From contig JAKULF010000009.1 of assembly GCA_022661535.1 (NCBI GenBank), positions 1,488,001-1,552,000 on the forward strand: 64,000 nt of DNA, given 5' to 3'. This stretch comes from Eutypa lata. Taxonomy: Eukaryota; Ascomycota; Sordariomycetes; Xylariales; Diatrypaceae. The notes below the pieces were generated by a model, which was not told where the DNA came from, searched no databases, and saw only the letters and a program-made list of their open reading frames with translations. The number at the start of each line of letters is the position of its first letter. The stretch's first letter is position 1. A program made the position numbers and the translations under genes. Shown here piece after piece: positions 23,300-36,379 of this stretch.

Positions 23300-26200
23300 C
23301 TAAAACACCCAGTCGCTTACAGCATTTACACACTGCAGACCCTCGGGTCCTCCTGCGCTGGCTATCGCTCGCTCCACACACCCCCCCTTTATAGTCAGAG
23401 GTAAAGTGAAGCGGAATTCATTGACAGCTGTCCATGAGCCATCGCCGCTTTTCTCGTCGATGCTGCGCCTCTGCCAGCCCCCCAACGCTCCGCAGCCCTG
23501 CTGTTCTTTCTTGAGCTTCGAGCCGTCGTCTTCTATGAAGTTGTTGGTGACAATTGACACCTCGTACCAGAGCGGAACTAGCACGCCGTCCTCGACGACT
23601 AGGCAGTTGGCTCGGGGTGTGACGGGTCCGCCTTCCTCACAGCTTATGTTGGTACTGCAAGGCATCTTCGTGCAGACTACCCCGTTGTCATTAGAGACCT
23701 GACCGGGCAGGAAGTGTCAGCGGACCTTTCTTGGCAGTATAGATGTGAAGAACCGGTCGATGATGGGGGGTTAGGAAGGGGAGAATAACTAGGAAGACTC
23801 ACCACCTCCGGAGGACCAGAGCAGTTGTCTGGCATACAGGTACTTGAGCCGCCCGAAGCAATAACTCCGAAAGACTGATTGCCCAGAGGGGGATCGGGGT
23901 TAGTGAAGACGAGGTCCACATATGTGCCCTCTGGAATAGACGGGTCAGCGTATCTAGTTATATGCAGCTTTCAACATTAATCACGGGTCCTGAACGTACC
24001 CAGGTCATCCACATCAGGTGTCTTCCACTTGATTTCCATGTCTTCCCCTCCCTTCCCGCTAGCCAGTTCGTCTGTGTCTTTGGCCCCTACCGACCAAGAC
24101 TCTACATTAGTCTTTGGGTCCTCGTCGGCGTTAGGTATGAGCTTGAACTCCCAATCCCCACGAGACTTGTCCGCTTTTGGAATGTAAAACTTCAGAGAAG
24201 AAGCGCTAGCGGGGGCTGTTGCTGCTGCTTGTAAGGTATATGTGGCATATCCTTCTACGCAGTCGGGCTCCTCTTCCTCTGATGGTGTGGGAATGGTAAT
24301 GTCTGGCGCCGCAGTACGAGAAGGTTGTGTGGTGCTGGAATTGGAACTGGTGCTCGAAGTAGAGGTAAATGACTGAGTTGGGTTCGAGGTCGATCCACTG
24401 TTCGAGACGGATGTAATTGTTGGGGTCGAGGATCCGGTGCTAGTGCTGTTGGTGCTAGAAACGGTTGATGAGGTTCCAGTTGTAGGGCTAGATGAAGTAC
24501 CAGATGGCATGGATGAGGTGGCAGTGCCGGAAATTGTAGGGTTTCCGCTGCTCGACGGGAAGGGGCAACTAAGCTCTCCGTCACCTAGCTCATCATCCTC
24601 GTCCTGCCGCTTGTTGTTGCGATCCCACTGGAATGTGAATGTGTACTCCCACTCATAAGCCCCCGAGCTTTTATATATGGCTTCTACTTCATTTGCAAAG
24701 TTGGAATACTTCTCCCACTCCGGATAGAAGTGTCCTTGCTTCGTATTGTCGTTCGAATCCGTCTTCACGTCTGGCAGGTTCTCCGCAGCCGTAATACCTG
24801 ATTTGATCCTGGTTTCCCATAGTTGAGTCAGATACGTCGGGGGAGTGGTTATCTGGGGTAAGATGGTATTTGTCATGTAGTCCTTGTACGCCCCGGCGAT
24901 CCCGCCAGATCCAAACGCTGTGTTCCAGCTTGCTGTATTTGGGAACATATTATGGGCATTTGAAGTGATTTGATTATCGAGATTTACCCTATATGGAGTT
25001 AGTACTGGATTCTCTTTTGAACTGGGTTACATACAGTGCATCATAGATCCGGTTATTTGTCCTGTCTATGAGAGGCAGCATAGAATCGCCTTTCATCACG
25101 AGTGAGCCAAGGACGACCTTCTCGAAATGCATAATCATTGCCCGCAAGGTATCATCGGCCGAGCGTGGAGTGCCTGATCCTGACGTGTCCCACTTCCAAG
25201 AAGTAGGGTTATTTTTTATGTCAAAAGCGGCATCACCAACAATTTGGTTCGTAGGCAGATTCCCGGCATTGGCGAAAAAGATACCTTTCCCGTCACCGTT
25301 TAGATATTGGGACATGGCGACGAAATAGAGATTTTTTTCACTGGCGATGCCATTCCAGGCGTCTTGGATAAGGTTAAACTGACAAGTGCCTGTCGCAGCC
25401 TTGGGAAAGAAGAAATTGTTGAGATCGTTGCACGAAAGCTTGCCACTCCCACTGGCAGGGGCAACAAGTTGCTCCAGGAAACCTTTGAACCAGGACTTCT
25501 CGTCTGTAAGCAATGTTAAATTCCGTACAAGTACAGCAAATCTATATCTTTTTACTTACAAGCGTGATCGAGACTCGCATCATTATTGTTGTCCCGCTGG
25601 ACGCCGCCATAATCTGTGTACTTGGGTGCCGCCGCAAATGAGTTTGCGTTTACTCTTGTTATAGTGGGAACTCCGCAGGCGCCAGTTGTTGTAGCTTGAT
25701 CCCATCTAGATATTGTCGAATATTTTGGGGACATAGTACCTGACTGGTCAGGTTTCAACATTGTCTTGGAGACGGCCGGCCATGGCGGTCTCGTCAATTT
25801 TGCTGCAGCTCCCGTATTGAGAGCACACGTTCCTACGGTGGAAACTGTAGACTTAGCTCCACGCTTCGCAAGTTCACGGGGGTCTAATACAACGCGGCCG
25901 GCGATGCCACGTTTCATAGTCCCATCCAAGTCCTCTGGGTCCGGAGCAGGCGTCTGGATGGGAGGTGCACCATCCCCAGGCGCCCGTCGATCCAAGCAGC
26001 TGGAACAGGCTGAACAGGCGCTGGTGGAGCTGGTGATTGTCGAAGTTTTGCCTGTAATTGAACAGCCAGTCTGTGTTTGAGAGCACATGGTGGTAAATGA
26101 TACGCAGGAATTGCCAGTGGTAACTGTGGCACATTGTACGGCGCAGTTGGAGACGGTATTTGAGGCGGTGCATTCTGAACTAGTGCTCGTGGAAGTTGTC

Positions 26201-27299
26201 GACGGCGTTGTCTTGGTTTCCGTTGGGTCGTCAGTTGGGTCGTTAGTTGGGCTGTCGGTCGGGTCATCGGTGGGATCATCATCATCAGCCGGACCGTCGG
26301 TGGCTGGATTTGACGTGCAGTCGCCGACGGACACTCCGAATATTCTTATACACGGAAGGTGAAATTTGGGCAATTTAGGAAAGTTAAATTGGACATTAGG
26401 GGTATCAGGAAGATTCCACATAACAATGCCAACGCCACTCCCCGTCACAATCACTGGGACTATTGTCGTTTGGTCCTCTTCATCTGTTGTTGTTAGCCAA
26501 GTATTAGAAGAATACGAACTTCCAGAAAGAGTGATAGCAGAGAAGTCTGTCGGAGGAGCAGTAATAGTTGAGGTAACTGTGTCCGAGGTTATGGTGACGG
26601 TAGGATTGCCGATGCTGGACGACATTTCGGTCCTGCTGGCAGTACCCGTGGTGGTGGTATCACCACTGCTGCTGCTGGTATTTGTGCTGGTTGAGGTCAC
26701 AACGATGTTGGAAATTGTACTACTAGATCCTGTAGGTGGGCTAGGGGTTGAAGTACTTGAGGTACTGGCAGTAGTTGAGCTAGTCACAGGACTATTGGAC
26801 GTAGTATTCACGGTTGTGCTAGCAGTCGACTCAGTTCCTGAGGAGGTAATGGTTGAAGGTTCAGTTGAATACTTCTCACTAGAGCTCGGCTGAGAAGTCG
26901 GTCCATCCCCAGGAAGGAATGTAGGGGGTGAGAGGGGGGCAGGCGCATTACTGTCGCCAGTGGGAATATTCCAACCAACCCCTCCTGGGCCAATGAGGTA
27001 ACTGTAGGTTGAAGAAAGCTTGGTGTAATTGCCATATTGGGCAGTGATGACGGTATTTGTGACAACTGTTGACGAAACATTCAAGTAACCAGAAAACGTT
27101 GTTGGCACGAATGTAGCGGTCTGTGTGGTGAGACCATCGGGTCCAGTGAGAACCGAAGTGACTGTTACGTGGTCCTGTCCACCTATTCACCCTTGATGTT
27201 AAATGTTTGATATTCCTCTCAGAGCTTGAGATGAGACGTACTTGTTGATGCCGCGCAGGAAATAGAGGCTGCAACGAGGAACTGCAGTGGCTGCTTCAT
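23300..27299 (-). CDS. Large secreted Ser/Thr-rich protein of unknown function
   Basis: Six exons join in frame: 27299-27242, 27182-25560, 25503-25035, 24988-24000, 23930-23803, 23698-23300 (1221 aa). The first 19 residues form a signal peptide (MKQPLQFLVAASISCAAST). Then come mucin-like Ser/Thr tracts, a motif ending in LPKFHLPCIRIFG, an Asp/Thr/Pro run (PTDDPTDSP-like), a Cys-rich block with seven or more cysteines, and basic pairs (DRR, MKR, AKR) that look like Kex2 sites. A globular domain (about 570-900) follows, then a second Ser/Thr linker and a C-terminal Cys-containing domain ending in VSDWVF. No GPI signal, glycoside hydrolase motif or LysM was seen. I do not recognise a named family. 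Likely wall-associated or extracellular. Confidence 0.82.
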
Positions 27300-28742
27300 G
27301 GTTAGTGACACGCTGAGGAGGCAACGATGCGACAAACAACTTACCTGCTGGCGAACCGACTTTTCTTTATACTCTTCTATACGCGTCTCTGCACCTGTAA
27401 ATGGATCAAGTATGTTCAGAAAGTACCATTCTATAATTACAGAGAGCCTCAAATGCGGCCAGGCAGTTTCAGGTGATGCTGACATGAAGAATCGATCATC
27501 CCGCAAGGCTGAGCGGCTCTTTGAGTGATTGGTCACGAAGCCATGGGGGCTGCGAGAGCGATAAATGGGATGAAATAGGAATATTCAGCTCAGGCAAGAG
27601 TCCTTTAATATACGCTTTAAGTCTTACCCAAATTTACTGTCACTGTAGTAAGCGTAATAACAGCGTCGCTTCTTAGGCCAACACTGTAAAGGTGTCATTA
27701 TGCTCTCTGTGTGGTGCCCTCTTGCATCAGGGGATCCATCGATCCCCCATCCAGCTCTACTTGTCAATCACAATAGCGTCTAGATACAAAGCTCTATTCG
27801 GAGGGCATATCTGCTCCCGAGTCTGGCAGCACTAAAACCCGGTATGCATATATCACAATCAGGATGCACCATAGTCCCGGATATTTAGGATTATGGAAGA
27901 ATCTACATTATGTGCACTTAAGTAGGTAGATGTTTACTGTAGGCTAATCTTGGCGATCAGCCCAAGTCTATTTTTAGAAAGGAGATTGCCAAGGACACGG
28001 TGTAACGGGGAATGGATATCTACAAGCAGGATTGCCCATAATCGGTACAGGAAATCATACCTACTCATGATATACGAGGTTGGCTTGTTGGTGGGTTACG
28101 CCAACGATGCAGCCGGATTGTTACGCCGACATTATGAAGGAGCCTTAATGAGACATTTATGTTGGGGGCTATTGGATGAAACTGCTTAAGATGTACCTCC
28201 GATAAGGCTTTCTATGGCGGACTACAACAGATGATTTTAAGCTACTTATCTCCGCGGGCAAATATCTAACTACTGGTTAGGAAAGGCTGAAACAGGTTTC
28301 TCTCCAATCATAACTGGTAGTCAAAGCCATTCTTCAGGTTTAATCAATAAAATATATCCCAAATCTAAAGCTTTGCATCCTCTGGGGACTTTACGTCTCT
28401 GGAGAGCTGCGGTCTGTTCGCAAGTTCAATATTTTATAGTTGGGTTCAAGTTGCTCTGATTGATTCTTGCTTGTGATGCTTTGCCGCCCTACCAACTTAT
28501 TGCCGACCAATCTCACGCCACTGCCAGCAATTCGCATCACAGCTCTAGGTATTTCCTTTGCTTTGAATGGATTTAATGTAACTCAAAAGAAGCCCCTATC
28601 AAGCCCTCAAGGATCCGCTCGTGTACCGCCCGATCATACAAGATAGGCGCCGACTCCCCGTTCCATTCCCTTACTTTCTCATACCGAGAAACACCTAGTT
28701 AATTTTATAACCAAATATAATCCTGCCCACGAATGTCAAAAT

Positions 28743-28988
28743 TTGATACTTAGGCACTTCACCCAATCCTTGCCACAAATTTTGATTATTGCAGCTTTGA
28801 CCATAAGTGCACATCTACTTGACAAAATCGATATTCCCAGCGACTATGGGAGCACCTGGTCCGATCCTACTCTAAAGAATCAGATGGGTTGGTTTAATGC
28901 TGTCATTTATCTCCTTTCAGTCCAAGGGCGACAGCAGAAGCCAGGTGAGGAACCCTATGATCCTAACAGTTATGATTTTACATTCTGA
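28743..28988 (+). pseudogene. Possible coding relic, unrecognised
   Basis: An 81-codon open frame with amino-acid-like composition in its middle (DKIDIPSDYGSTWSDPT and MGWFNAVIYLLSV), flanked by an acceptor-like TTGATTATTGCAG near 28793 and a donor-like CAG|GTGAGG at 28944. It could be an exon of a decayed gene or chance. No homology recognised. Confidence 0.15.
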
Positions 28989-30158
28989 AAACCTCATAAA
29001 CATAGTACACCGCCCGACGGCACCGGATAGGCGAAACAGACCAGTTTCTAGATTGATTATCACTCCTTTCCTCTCCCGTCAAAAATAAACGACATTCGCC
29101 GAAACATGTTACTGCAACTGTCGTCGTTCGCGACAAAATAAATACCTACATTTGCATAGTTAAGGACATTGGATTTGACAATCAAGACGGAGCTTTTGCA
29201 AAAGAAGTCTAGCATTACTTTCCACTAGAAGTTGACGAGTTTTAAAATGCCAATAGCCAAAACAGGTATTGAGGACAAATGCGAGACTTTTACAGAGGCC
29301 GTATTAAACATTACTTGAACCTAGCCAGGAACTTAACTTGGGAAACAACCGAGAAAACCAAAGGCGAGATTATCAAACTCTTTAAAGAGACAGTTGTTGC
29401 ATTTAGCTGATCTATAGCATTAAAGTAATTATTCCGAAGCTCACCACCATTTGTTATATAGTGGGCATTTCCGCTGTGGGATATCTAGAGCTCTGTTTCA
29501 GCTGGAGGAATATCACTTTTCATTGCTACCTGCATACTCTAAAACTATGGATTAACTACATACAATAATATTACAATATCTCTTCCTTGCCATTTTCGTT
29601 GGTCGGACAGCTCAAGTAGAAAAATGGGGGACATAGTATTCACTGGAATCCTACCAAGACAGTGACGAGTAGTAAAATTGCCAAGTGCTTTACCGTATTA
29701 ATAAGAGCTAGATATATTCTATGTATAATACCTATCTACCTATGTAAAGAGTTAACAAGTATCATGCATTCATCGTGGTTAAAGGTGGTGTTATTTTGCT
29801 GGCGTCAGCCACATCTCGAGAATCCGCCAAGACGTCTCGCTTATGTTTAGCAGCTCATGACTGAATATTATCAATAATCTATATATAGTTACCTATTACT
29901 AACTACCCGAGCAGAACAAACTATAACATCCTCACGTATTGCAGTTAAGTCTTGATTTCAGTTGGACTTTTGCGGAGTGTACCGTCCTGGGCTATTTTAC
30001 TTTCTAAGTTATCTCTCTGTCGGAGCATTGATCGGCTAGCTCGGATAGCGGCATGCTTACGACTTTACCCCCTAAAGTTGAAGACCATATGACCTTTGGC
30101 GAAAAAGGCACCGGTGCCGATGATTATTAGGAACATATCTTCGCCCTTGACATAGCAC

Positions 30159-30186
30159 CCTTTGATATAGTGCTCTATATCAAAGG
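30159..30186. repeat. Perfect inverted repeat, 12-bp stem with 4-base loop
   Basis: CCTTTGATATAG and its exact reverse complement separated by TGCT. Lies in the gene-poor region about 450 bases before the DUF3176-like gene. Could be a remnant of a small inverted-repeat element or a cruciform; no target duplication was seen. Confidence 0.6.
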
Positions 30187-30638
30187 AGCTGTACTCGGTT
30201 CATTGACGGGTAGTGGGCGCCTTTTAGTTAGGCTGTCACACAACTGTCCGGTGACAACACCTTTTTAAGCTAGATCCTCCTCTTCAGCTTGGCTCGCTAA
30301 TACCAATCAGTAACGTTAGTTGGAAGGAATAGGAATGGGTTACTGAAAATTGCCTAATACTTTATATATCGTGATAACAGCTAGTTTTCTTTCAGCTTAG
30401 TTTGCTGAGCTGAATGGCTTCTATGTGTAGTACCTAGCAGCCGCAAGATACTCTTGTGCCCCAACTGGCGTTGTGATAGAAAATAGACGCCTCTGTTCCT
30501 TAGTCCCCTCTCCACTATAATTCATGCGTGTTTGACTAGGATATTAAAGTAGACGCCATTATATATAGCTCTGGCTTCGACACTGGTATATTCCTTCATA
30601 CTGCTCGCTCCTGTGTCTGCTGAAGTGTTGTAGTAAGG

Positions 30639-32545
30639 ATGGCTTCTCTACAAATGGATAGTGAAATCCAATCCCATCTTATATCAAATAACTCCCAAAT
30701 AATGTCACCATTGATGGCCTCTTCTGAACATGGACAGTTCTACCCGCTTGGACTGTTTCAAGATAAAAATAACCCAAGTCACGGGGGACACAATGGACTT
30801 AGGCCAGAGAGGAAATGGACCCCTGGGTTTTTCGCAAGATTTCCCCTCTTTGGATGTCTAGCTTTATCTGGCGTTCTGGTTTGTGAGTTTAATCATAAAA
30901 TGGGGGGTTTTTTTTTTTCATCTTCTAATCTCCTCTTTGTACAGGTGCCATAGGTTCTGTTATAATTCTCGTCACGAGCGATGGGAAGGTAGTTGGCACC
31001 TGGGGACATGGTGCACAACCTAACACATTACTCTCAGCCATGGGCCTAATCTCTACTATACTCCTGACTTTCGCCTACACCCAAGGTCTTGCCTTATCAT
31101 ACTGGAGGTTGTGTCTGCGCGGATCTTCCCTTGCCGGTCTCCATCATCACTGGAATGCTGGACAATCGCTCCTCGGAGCATCCCTGTCTGTCATTTCGGG
31201 CCACGGCTTCCTCGCTGCTATCGCTTGTTTTGCCTGGACAATATCAGTTATTCGGTCACCCCTTAATCAGTCAGCCACCGGGATCGCGAGCGATATCCCG
31301 TTTCCCAACAACGGCACTTTTCAACCCCAGGTAGCCCAAAGGCTCCCAGAATCATATACAGGACTAGGTGTAGCTTCCCGAACCCGTTCCGTCCGAGAGA
31401 CAGCGGCACTCATGCCCAGTTTTGCCGACATTGTACGTGAGTACAATACCCGGTCCGAGATAAGTCTCGACCATGCGGAATGCGGCGGTACTTGCGAGTC
31501 AAGGATAAACACCTTCGGATTCTGTGCGAACTGTACAACAACATCAACCAATGTCCCCATCTACGGCGCGGGCAATACTGGGGCTTACAGTTACCTGTTC
31601 CAATCTGATGTGACGCTCTATTCGCTAGAGATTGACGACGACCCTAGCTCCGGTCAGAATTATCGCGCTGGGCTTCTCGTTAATGTCACCTTTACAACGG
31701 GAAAGAATCCTGATAATTCATCTGAAGTCATACAGACTATACATACATGCTACCTGCGGCCTTCGATTATGACAATACCTGTTACCCTTGTCAACACTAG
31801 CACAATATCTTTACAACCGACCAACTGGGATGATGATGAGTGTGTTCAGGACCTCGATTACCTCGGTCCATCGTACTCTCTCTATAGTACAACCGTAGGA
31901 GGCTTTCAACTAGCGGGCTCCAACCTCTTCAAGTCGTCAGCAGAGTACAGGTCTTCAGGTCCCTTTAGTAGTACCACATTCTCTGGCACCCTAGCCAACC
32001 AATACGTGCAATATGATACCGACGACAAACAAAGAGCCTTAAACACTGCCGAGCTCTCATGGAGTGACCCGACAGATGACATAATCAACGCAATCCGCGA
32101 ACTTGCTTCCAGGGCTAGTATATACGCCACAACAGATCGTGCTCTGGATGGAGCTTTAAATAACACCTGGATGATGTCAAACCAGACCGCCTTTTTCTCG
32201 GGGACAGACCTCCGTGCGACTTATACCACACGTTACAGTTATATGATAGCGGCCCTTGCTCTGTCAGTAATCGGAGTAATTGGAGTGCTACCGCTATATA
32301 TAGGGTGGTGGCAGTTGGGTAGGAAGGTCTCTATGAGCCCTCTCGAAGTAGCCAGGGCTTTTGATGCACCATTACTAAGAGGCACGGCTGCCAATGCAGA
32401 GGTAGATGAACTTGCACGTGAGACCAAGGGAGAAAGAGTCAGATACGGGGTTGTTGCTAGTAGCGACAGCGATGATTCGCCCAGGCTAATGCTAGCAGGT
32501 GAGGATGAAGTGGAGCAACCTCTTCGCGGGGAAGTATATAATTAG
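30639..32545 (+). CDS. DUF3176-like integral membrane protein
   Basis: Two exons, 30639-30882 and 30945-32545, 614 aa. A soluble N-terminus of about 65 residues leads to RFPLFGCLALSGVLVC (TM1, spanning the intron). SDGKVVGTW comes next, then TM2 (about 108-130), the conserved LHHHWNAG segment and TM3 (about 155-180). A long extracytoplasmic domain with paired cysteines and many N-glycosylation sequons follows, then TM4 (about 512-535) and a cytoplasmic tail. This layout matches the fungal DUF3176 group, whose function is unknown. In Pezizomycotina such genes are numerous and often clade-specific. Confidence 0.82.
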
Positions 32546-32756
32546 CTTGGTTTATAGGAAAGGGGTAATTTCAAGATTAAAGAGCCGGCACCAGCAGTAG
32601 GTTTACAGATATGATATCAACAAGTAGAATCAAAGCGTCTGATAACGAGTAAAGGCTAATGACATATCATACGCAGACAACAAACGAAAGATTATAGGAG
32701 ATTGCAGAGCCACTAGAATTGTGTTAGCTGTCTCGAAGTAACGCCTTAATCATTGG

Positions 32757-35700
32757 CTAGTGTTGACAAACCTCCAGTCGTGACCCACTAACAGCCTGGT
32801 TTCCATCTTGGGCTGAAAACAGCGCACTAGCTAGATCCTTCTTGGACTCCTGGACCTTCATCACTCGCTGGAATATACTTCAGTAGGAGACTTCAATTGG
32901 GGTATCAGTGGAATTATAAGTACGTACCTCTTCAAAGGTATCGCGCACAAAGAAGCGGACGGTGGTGACCTCGTTCTTTTGACCAAGTCGATGAACACGT
33001 GCTAAGGCTTGTTCCTCGATTGTGGGATTCCTATGGTGTTGTTGTCAATAACACCCATACGGTCTTGTTTGCCATCACTTACCAATGAGGTTCCATGAGG
33101 TATGCGTAAGACGCTTCGGTTAAAGTCAACCTAGAAGATGTCAGCGACCTCTTCTGAATCTGTGGGTCCCCCCTTTTCTTACCCCACAGCACCACATGAT
33201 AGCGTAAGTAGCATGACTTTAACGGAGGGATCTCGTCGGAACTTGTCAATAACTGCTTGTCTCTCCTTCTGGGGGACCTTTCCATCAAACCGAACATGGT
33301 TTATTCCCGCGCGCTTGATGCCTTCTTCAACAACATCCAAAGTCATTCGCCAAGTTGAGAACACGATACTAGTAGATAGGACAACGGTGGTCAGTATGTG
33401 ACGAGCTAAGGGTTGGATATTAACTCTGACTCACGATTTGACATCGTCCCGCTTGCTCTTAAGCTGCGTTACTAACGATGTGACCTTGGAAGGAAGCTCA
33501 CTCGGAGCTAAAGTTGATGAAGAGCCTGTCAACGTTGCTACTGCAGCTGGGGGGTCTTCCATTATGGCTTGGCTGGTAGAGACTAGTGCGAGTTGGTGTG
33601 GTTGGCTATGCCCACATGTGATCCTTCTGGAAGACTGCATGCAGTCATGGCATATAAACCGCAAGCACTGCGAAAATCGATGTTGGGGTTGGCGTTGGGA
33701 GTCCCCGCTCATGGTTTCAACAGTCTCTGGCGAGGATGAACAGATGTGGCAGTTGACAGGTCCAGCTTCACACTGGAAGTTGAATGCCTGTTGCGCATAC
33801 TCACCCCAGCTTCTGTATTCCTCAACACTATTCCGTTCGCTGGTATCATGATGACGTACGTTGTAATGTAGTCCCATACTACAGATCATCCGTAAGGAGT
33901 TTATTTGCTGGATGACATTCACGAAAGTGGCCTGTGTGTCATCCAGATAATAGCCCTTCATTCTTGAGACTGTTTGGTATTTTAGTTCATCATAGAGGGT
34001 CCTTTCTTCGGCGTTGAACTCTATGGGACAAGACAGGTCCTTCCTGTTAGGGAGGTTGATGGTTGCTTTTGGCCGACGCAGCAATATACAGTTGGAAAGT
34101 CTTTTGAGCCTCTTCACGGCTTCTTCGGCTTGACCAGATTTCCAAAGATGAGTAATATCGGCATCGAAGCGTTGAATGTCACTGTAAGGGTCTATATGAA
34201 GAAATTTGAGAAGAGCTGCGAGGTCTGTTAATCGATTTTGGATCGGTGTTCCAGTAACAGCCCATCTACAGGTAGCCTTGATGGCGCACATAGCTTTCGC
34301 TGTTCTCGAACTGGAATTCCGGACAATGTGGGCTATGGAAGTTAATTTCAGTAAGGGGTATAATGAACAAAGATTCTCTTACCTTCATCAAGTATCACCC
34401 GGTTCCAGTGTGCTGCGAACAACAAAGATTGCGATGAATCGCTCCCGGGTTTCCACTCCGCTGATACAGTATGGTAGGTGGTCAGGACAATATCGAGATG
34501 ATTGAGTTCAATGAGGTTGTTTAAGCGCGACTTATTGTGGTGGCGAATCCACTTCAACTTCGACTTCGACACGTGTCTATTCAAGTTCAATTACGTTAAC
34601 TTAAGCATTGGTGAAGCTTAATTGGGTAGATAGCTCACTGCGATAGTTGTTCCTCCCAAGTATCAAGAACTAATGTAATGTTAGAAAGAAACCCATCAAT
34701 GTCAGATATATCACATACGGGGTGGCGGCACTATGATCAAGGTTGCGGATGTTGTTCCTTTTTCACAGCCTTGAGGGTCCAAAAGCAGGTTGCTATCTTG
34801 GTATTCAGTCGAATCAGTAGCAATTAGAGCTATCATCGTGAGGGTTTTCCCCAGTCCCATCGGGTCAGCAATAATACCTCCACGGAATTGTGACGGCTCA
34901 TTAGGTTGCGCAATATTGCTTATCTTGTTCATATAACTGGCTCCTTGTCAGAAAATCATATCGACACTTGTGTTGTTGTTAAATAAGGCTGTAGTCACTC
35001 ACCAATATCTACCGCCTGAGTATCTAATATCCCATAGTTCCAATTTGTTAGACTCAAAAGTCCACCCCCTCTCTCTTTGGAGCATGAACGTTAGCGCTTG
35101 TTTCTGGTGGCTGTAATGTTTGTCAGCTAAAAAGTTATCACGTTTCATTAGGAGCTGTGAATACCTCTTCAAGGGTGTTTGAATTGGTGCTGGCTGATCT
35201 GCTTCAGGCAAATCTTGTTGTGAGTCTAGAAGATCAAGAGAATCTGGTTGACTCGGTAATTCTTCCACTTTAAAGGAGGAATCGGCCATATCCCTCAGTG
35301 CGGAAGTCATAGGACATGAAGCTATATTCCCAGATGACAGGCGGTGAGGGTTATAATACTTGACGTCTCTTTCACAGTCGAATGGATCTTGTAGATACAT
35401 ATCATAATCCTGGAAGAAGTCCCCAATCTCCTCAAATAAATGCGATGGCCCATAGATCACCAGCCACATTCGGCATGGCACGACTGAAGGGGTGGAATTG
35501 CTGGTTTTGCGGGCTTTTGAGCCGGAATCCTCAGTATGGCAAGTCATCTCTAGATCAAGTAACGGTTCCTCCAACAGCGCCTCAAGCATAGCTGTGAACT
35601 GGTAGGAAACTTTGCCTTCAAAGTCTTCATCTTCGTTTGAAATAAAATTTTGGGCAGAGGTCAATTTGATAGAAAAGGTTCGTCTGCTTTTAGATGATAT

Positions 35701-36379
35701 CTTCGCCGGTGAAAACCGACAGTCTCCTTGTATGGTCTGAATCTGCCTCAAGTTTAAATTAATAGATGTTATTGCTCCAGGGATTTGATTGTCTTACCCT
35801 CCCAAAACAAACAATATCATCCTGGTCGACATTACTCCCGCATTGAGGTAAATGTAGGACCGTTTCTAGTTCGTGATACTTTGTACTCACATCGATATCA
35901 GTTTGCGTTGGAGTTGAGTCGGTGTTATACCAGCTATCAAATTGCTGAGTTAATGTACCATATTTCTGATGATTTCGATTAGGCCCATCCTGATTAATCT
36001 GTTGAAGCTGGTTGGCGACTCCTACACTCTCAGGCATAGGGGTAGTACTACTTGGAAGGCCATCCGTGTAAGGGGTTACAGGTGTTGAGCTCCAGGTGGT
36101 GAGGTCGAATGAACTCATCTGATTTACATCACGAAATACTGCCTCGTCATTATTCCAATTGCCGATGCTAGGGAACCCATGCTGAAAAGAAGGCTGAACA
36201 TGATTATTTGATGATGCAGGAGTTAAGTGTGGAAAGATATGCCAGGAGTCATCCTGGTACAAGTTAGAAGAATATAACCTGTTGGTGTCAATCGCCAAGT
36301 CGTCTGTTGAAGTGTTCCATTGACTTATATCAAAGCGCCGCCGCTTGAGTGGAGGGACGTCGTCTGGTTCTGCCTCCAT
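32757..36379 (-). CDS. SNF2-family ATPase, Rad5/HLTF-like
   Basis: ATP-dependent chromatin or fork-remodelling translocase, nuclear. Eleven exons: 36379-35798, 35742-35165, 35110-35003, 34936-34719, 34669-34639, 34576-34383, 34332-33435, 33368-33183, 33130-33083, 33030-32928, 32867-32757; 1018 aa. Visible motifs: Walker A DPMGLGKT, split DEAH (VILDEAHIVRN, across an intron), TGTPIQNR (motif III), then FSTWRMTLDVVE, RFDGKV, and the helicase motif VI RVHRLGQ. Between the two lobes, where HLTF/Rad5 carry a RING finger, only a loose Cys/His set remains (CHIC, CHDC, CGH). The N-terminal 350 residues are poorly conserved. The second intron is 54 bases and in frame with no stop. Divergent from the NLR-like gene (441 bases between starts). 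Confidence 0.93.

Larger units (their letters stand above)
27300..30638. other. Gene-poor AT-rich region (3.3 kb)
   Basis: The longest non-coding stretch in the window apart from the right end. It has short open frames only, several small inverted repeats and a possible coding relic at 28743. No transposase, reverse transcriptase or terminal repeat was recognised. Confidence 0.5.

Noticed and set aside
26366..26893. Plus-strand open frame (175 codons), Val-rich
   Set aside because: Mirror of the Ser/Thr-rich coding sequence of the large secreted protein, whose exons join cleanly on the other strand.
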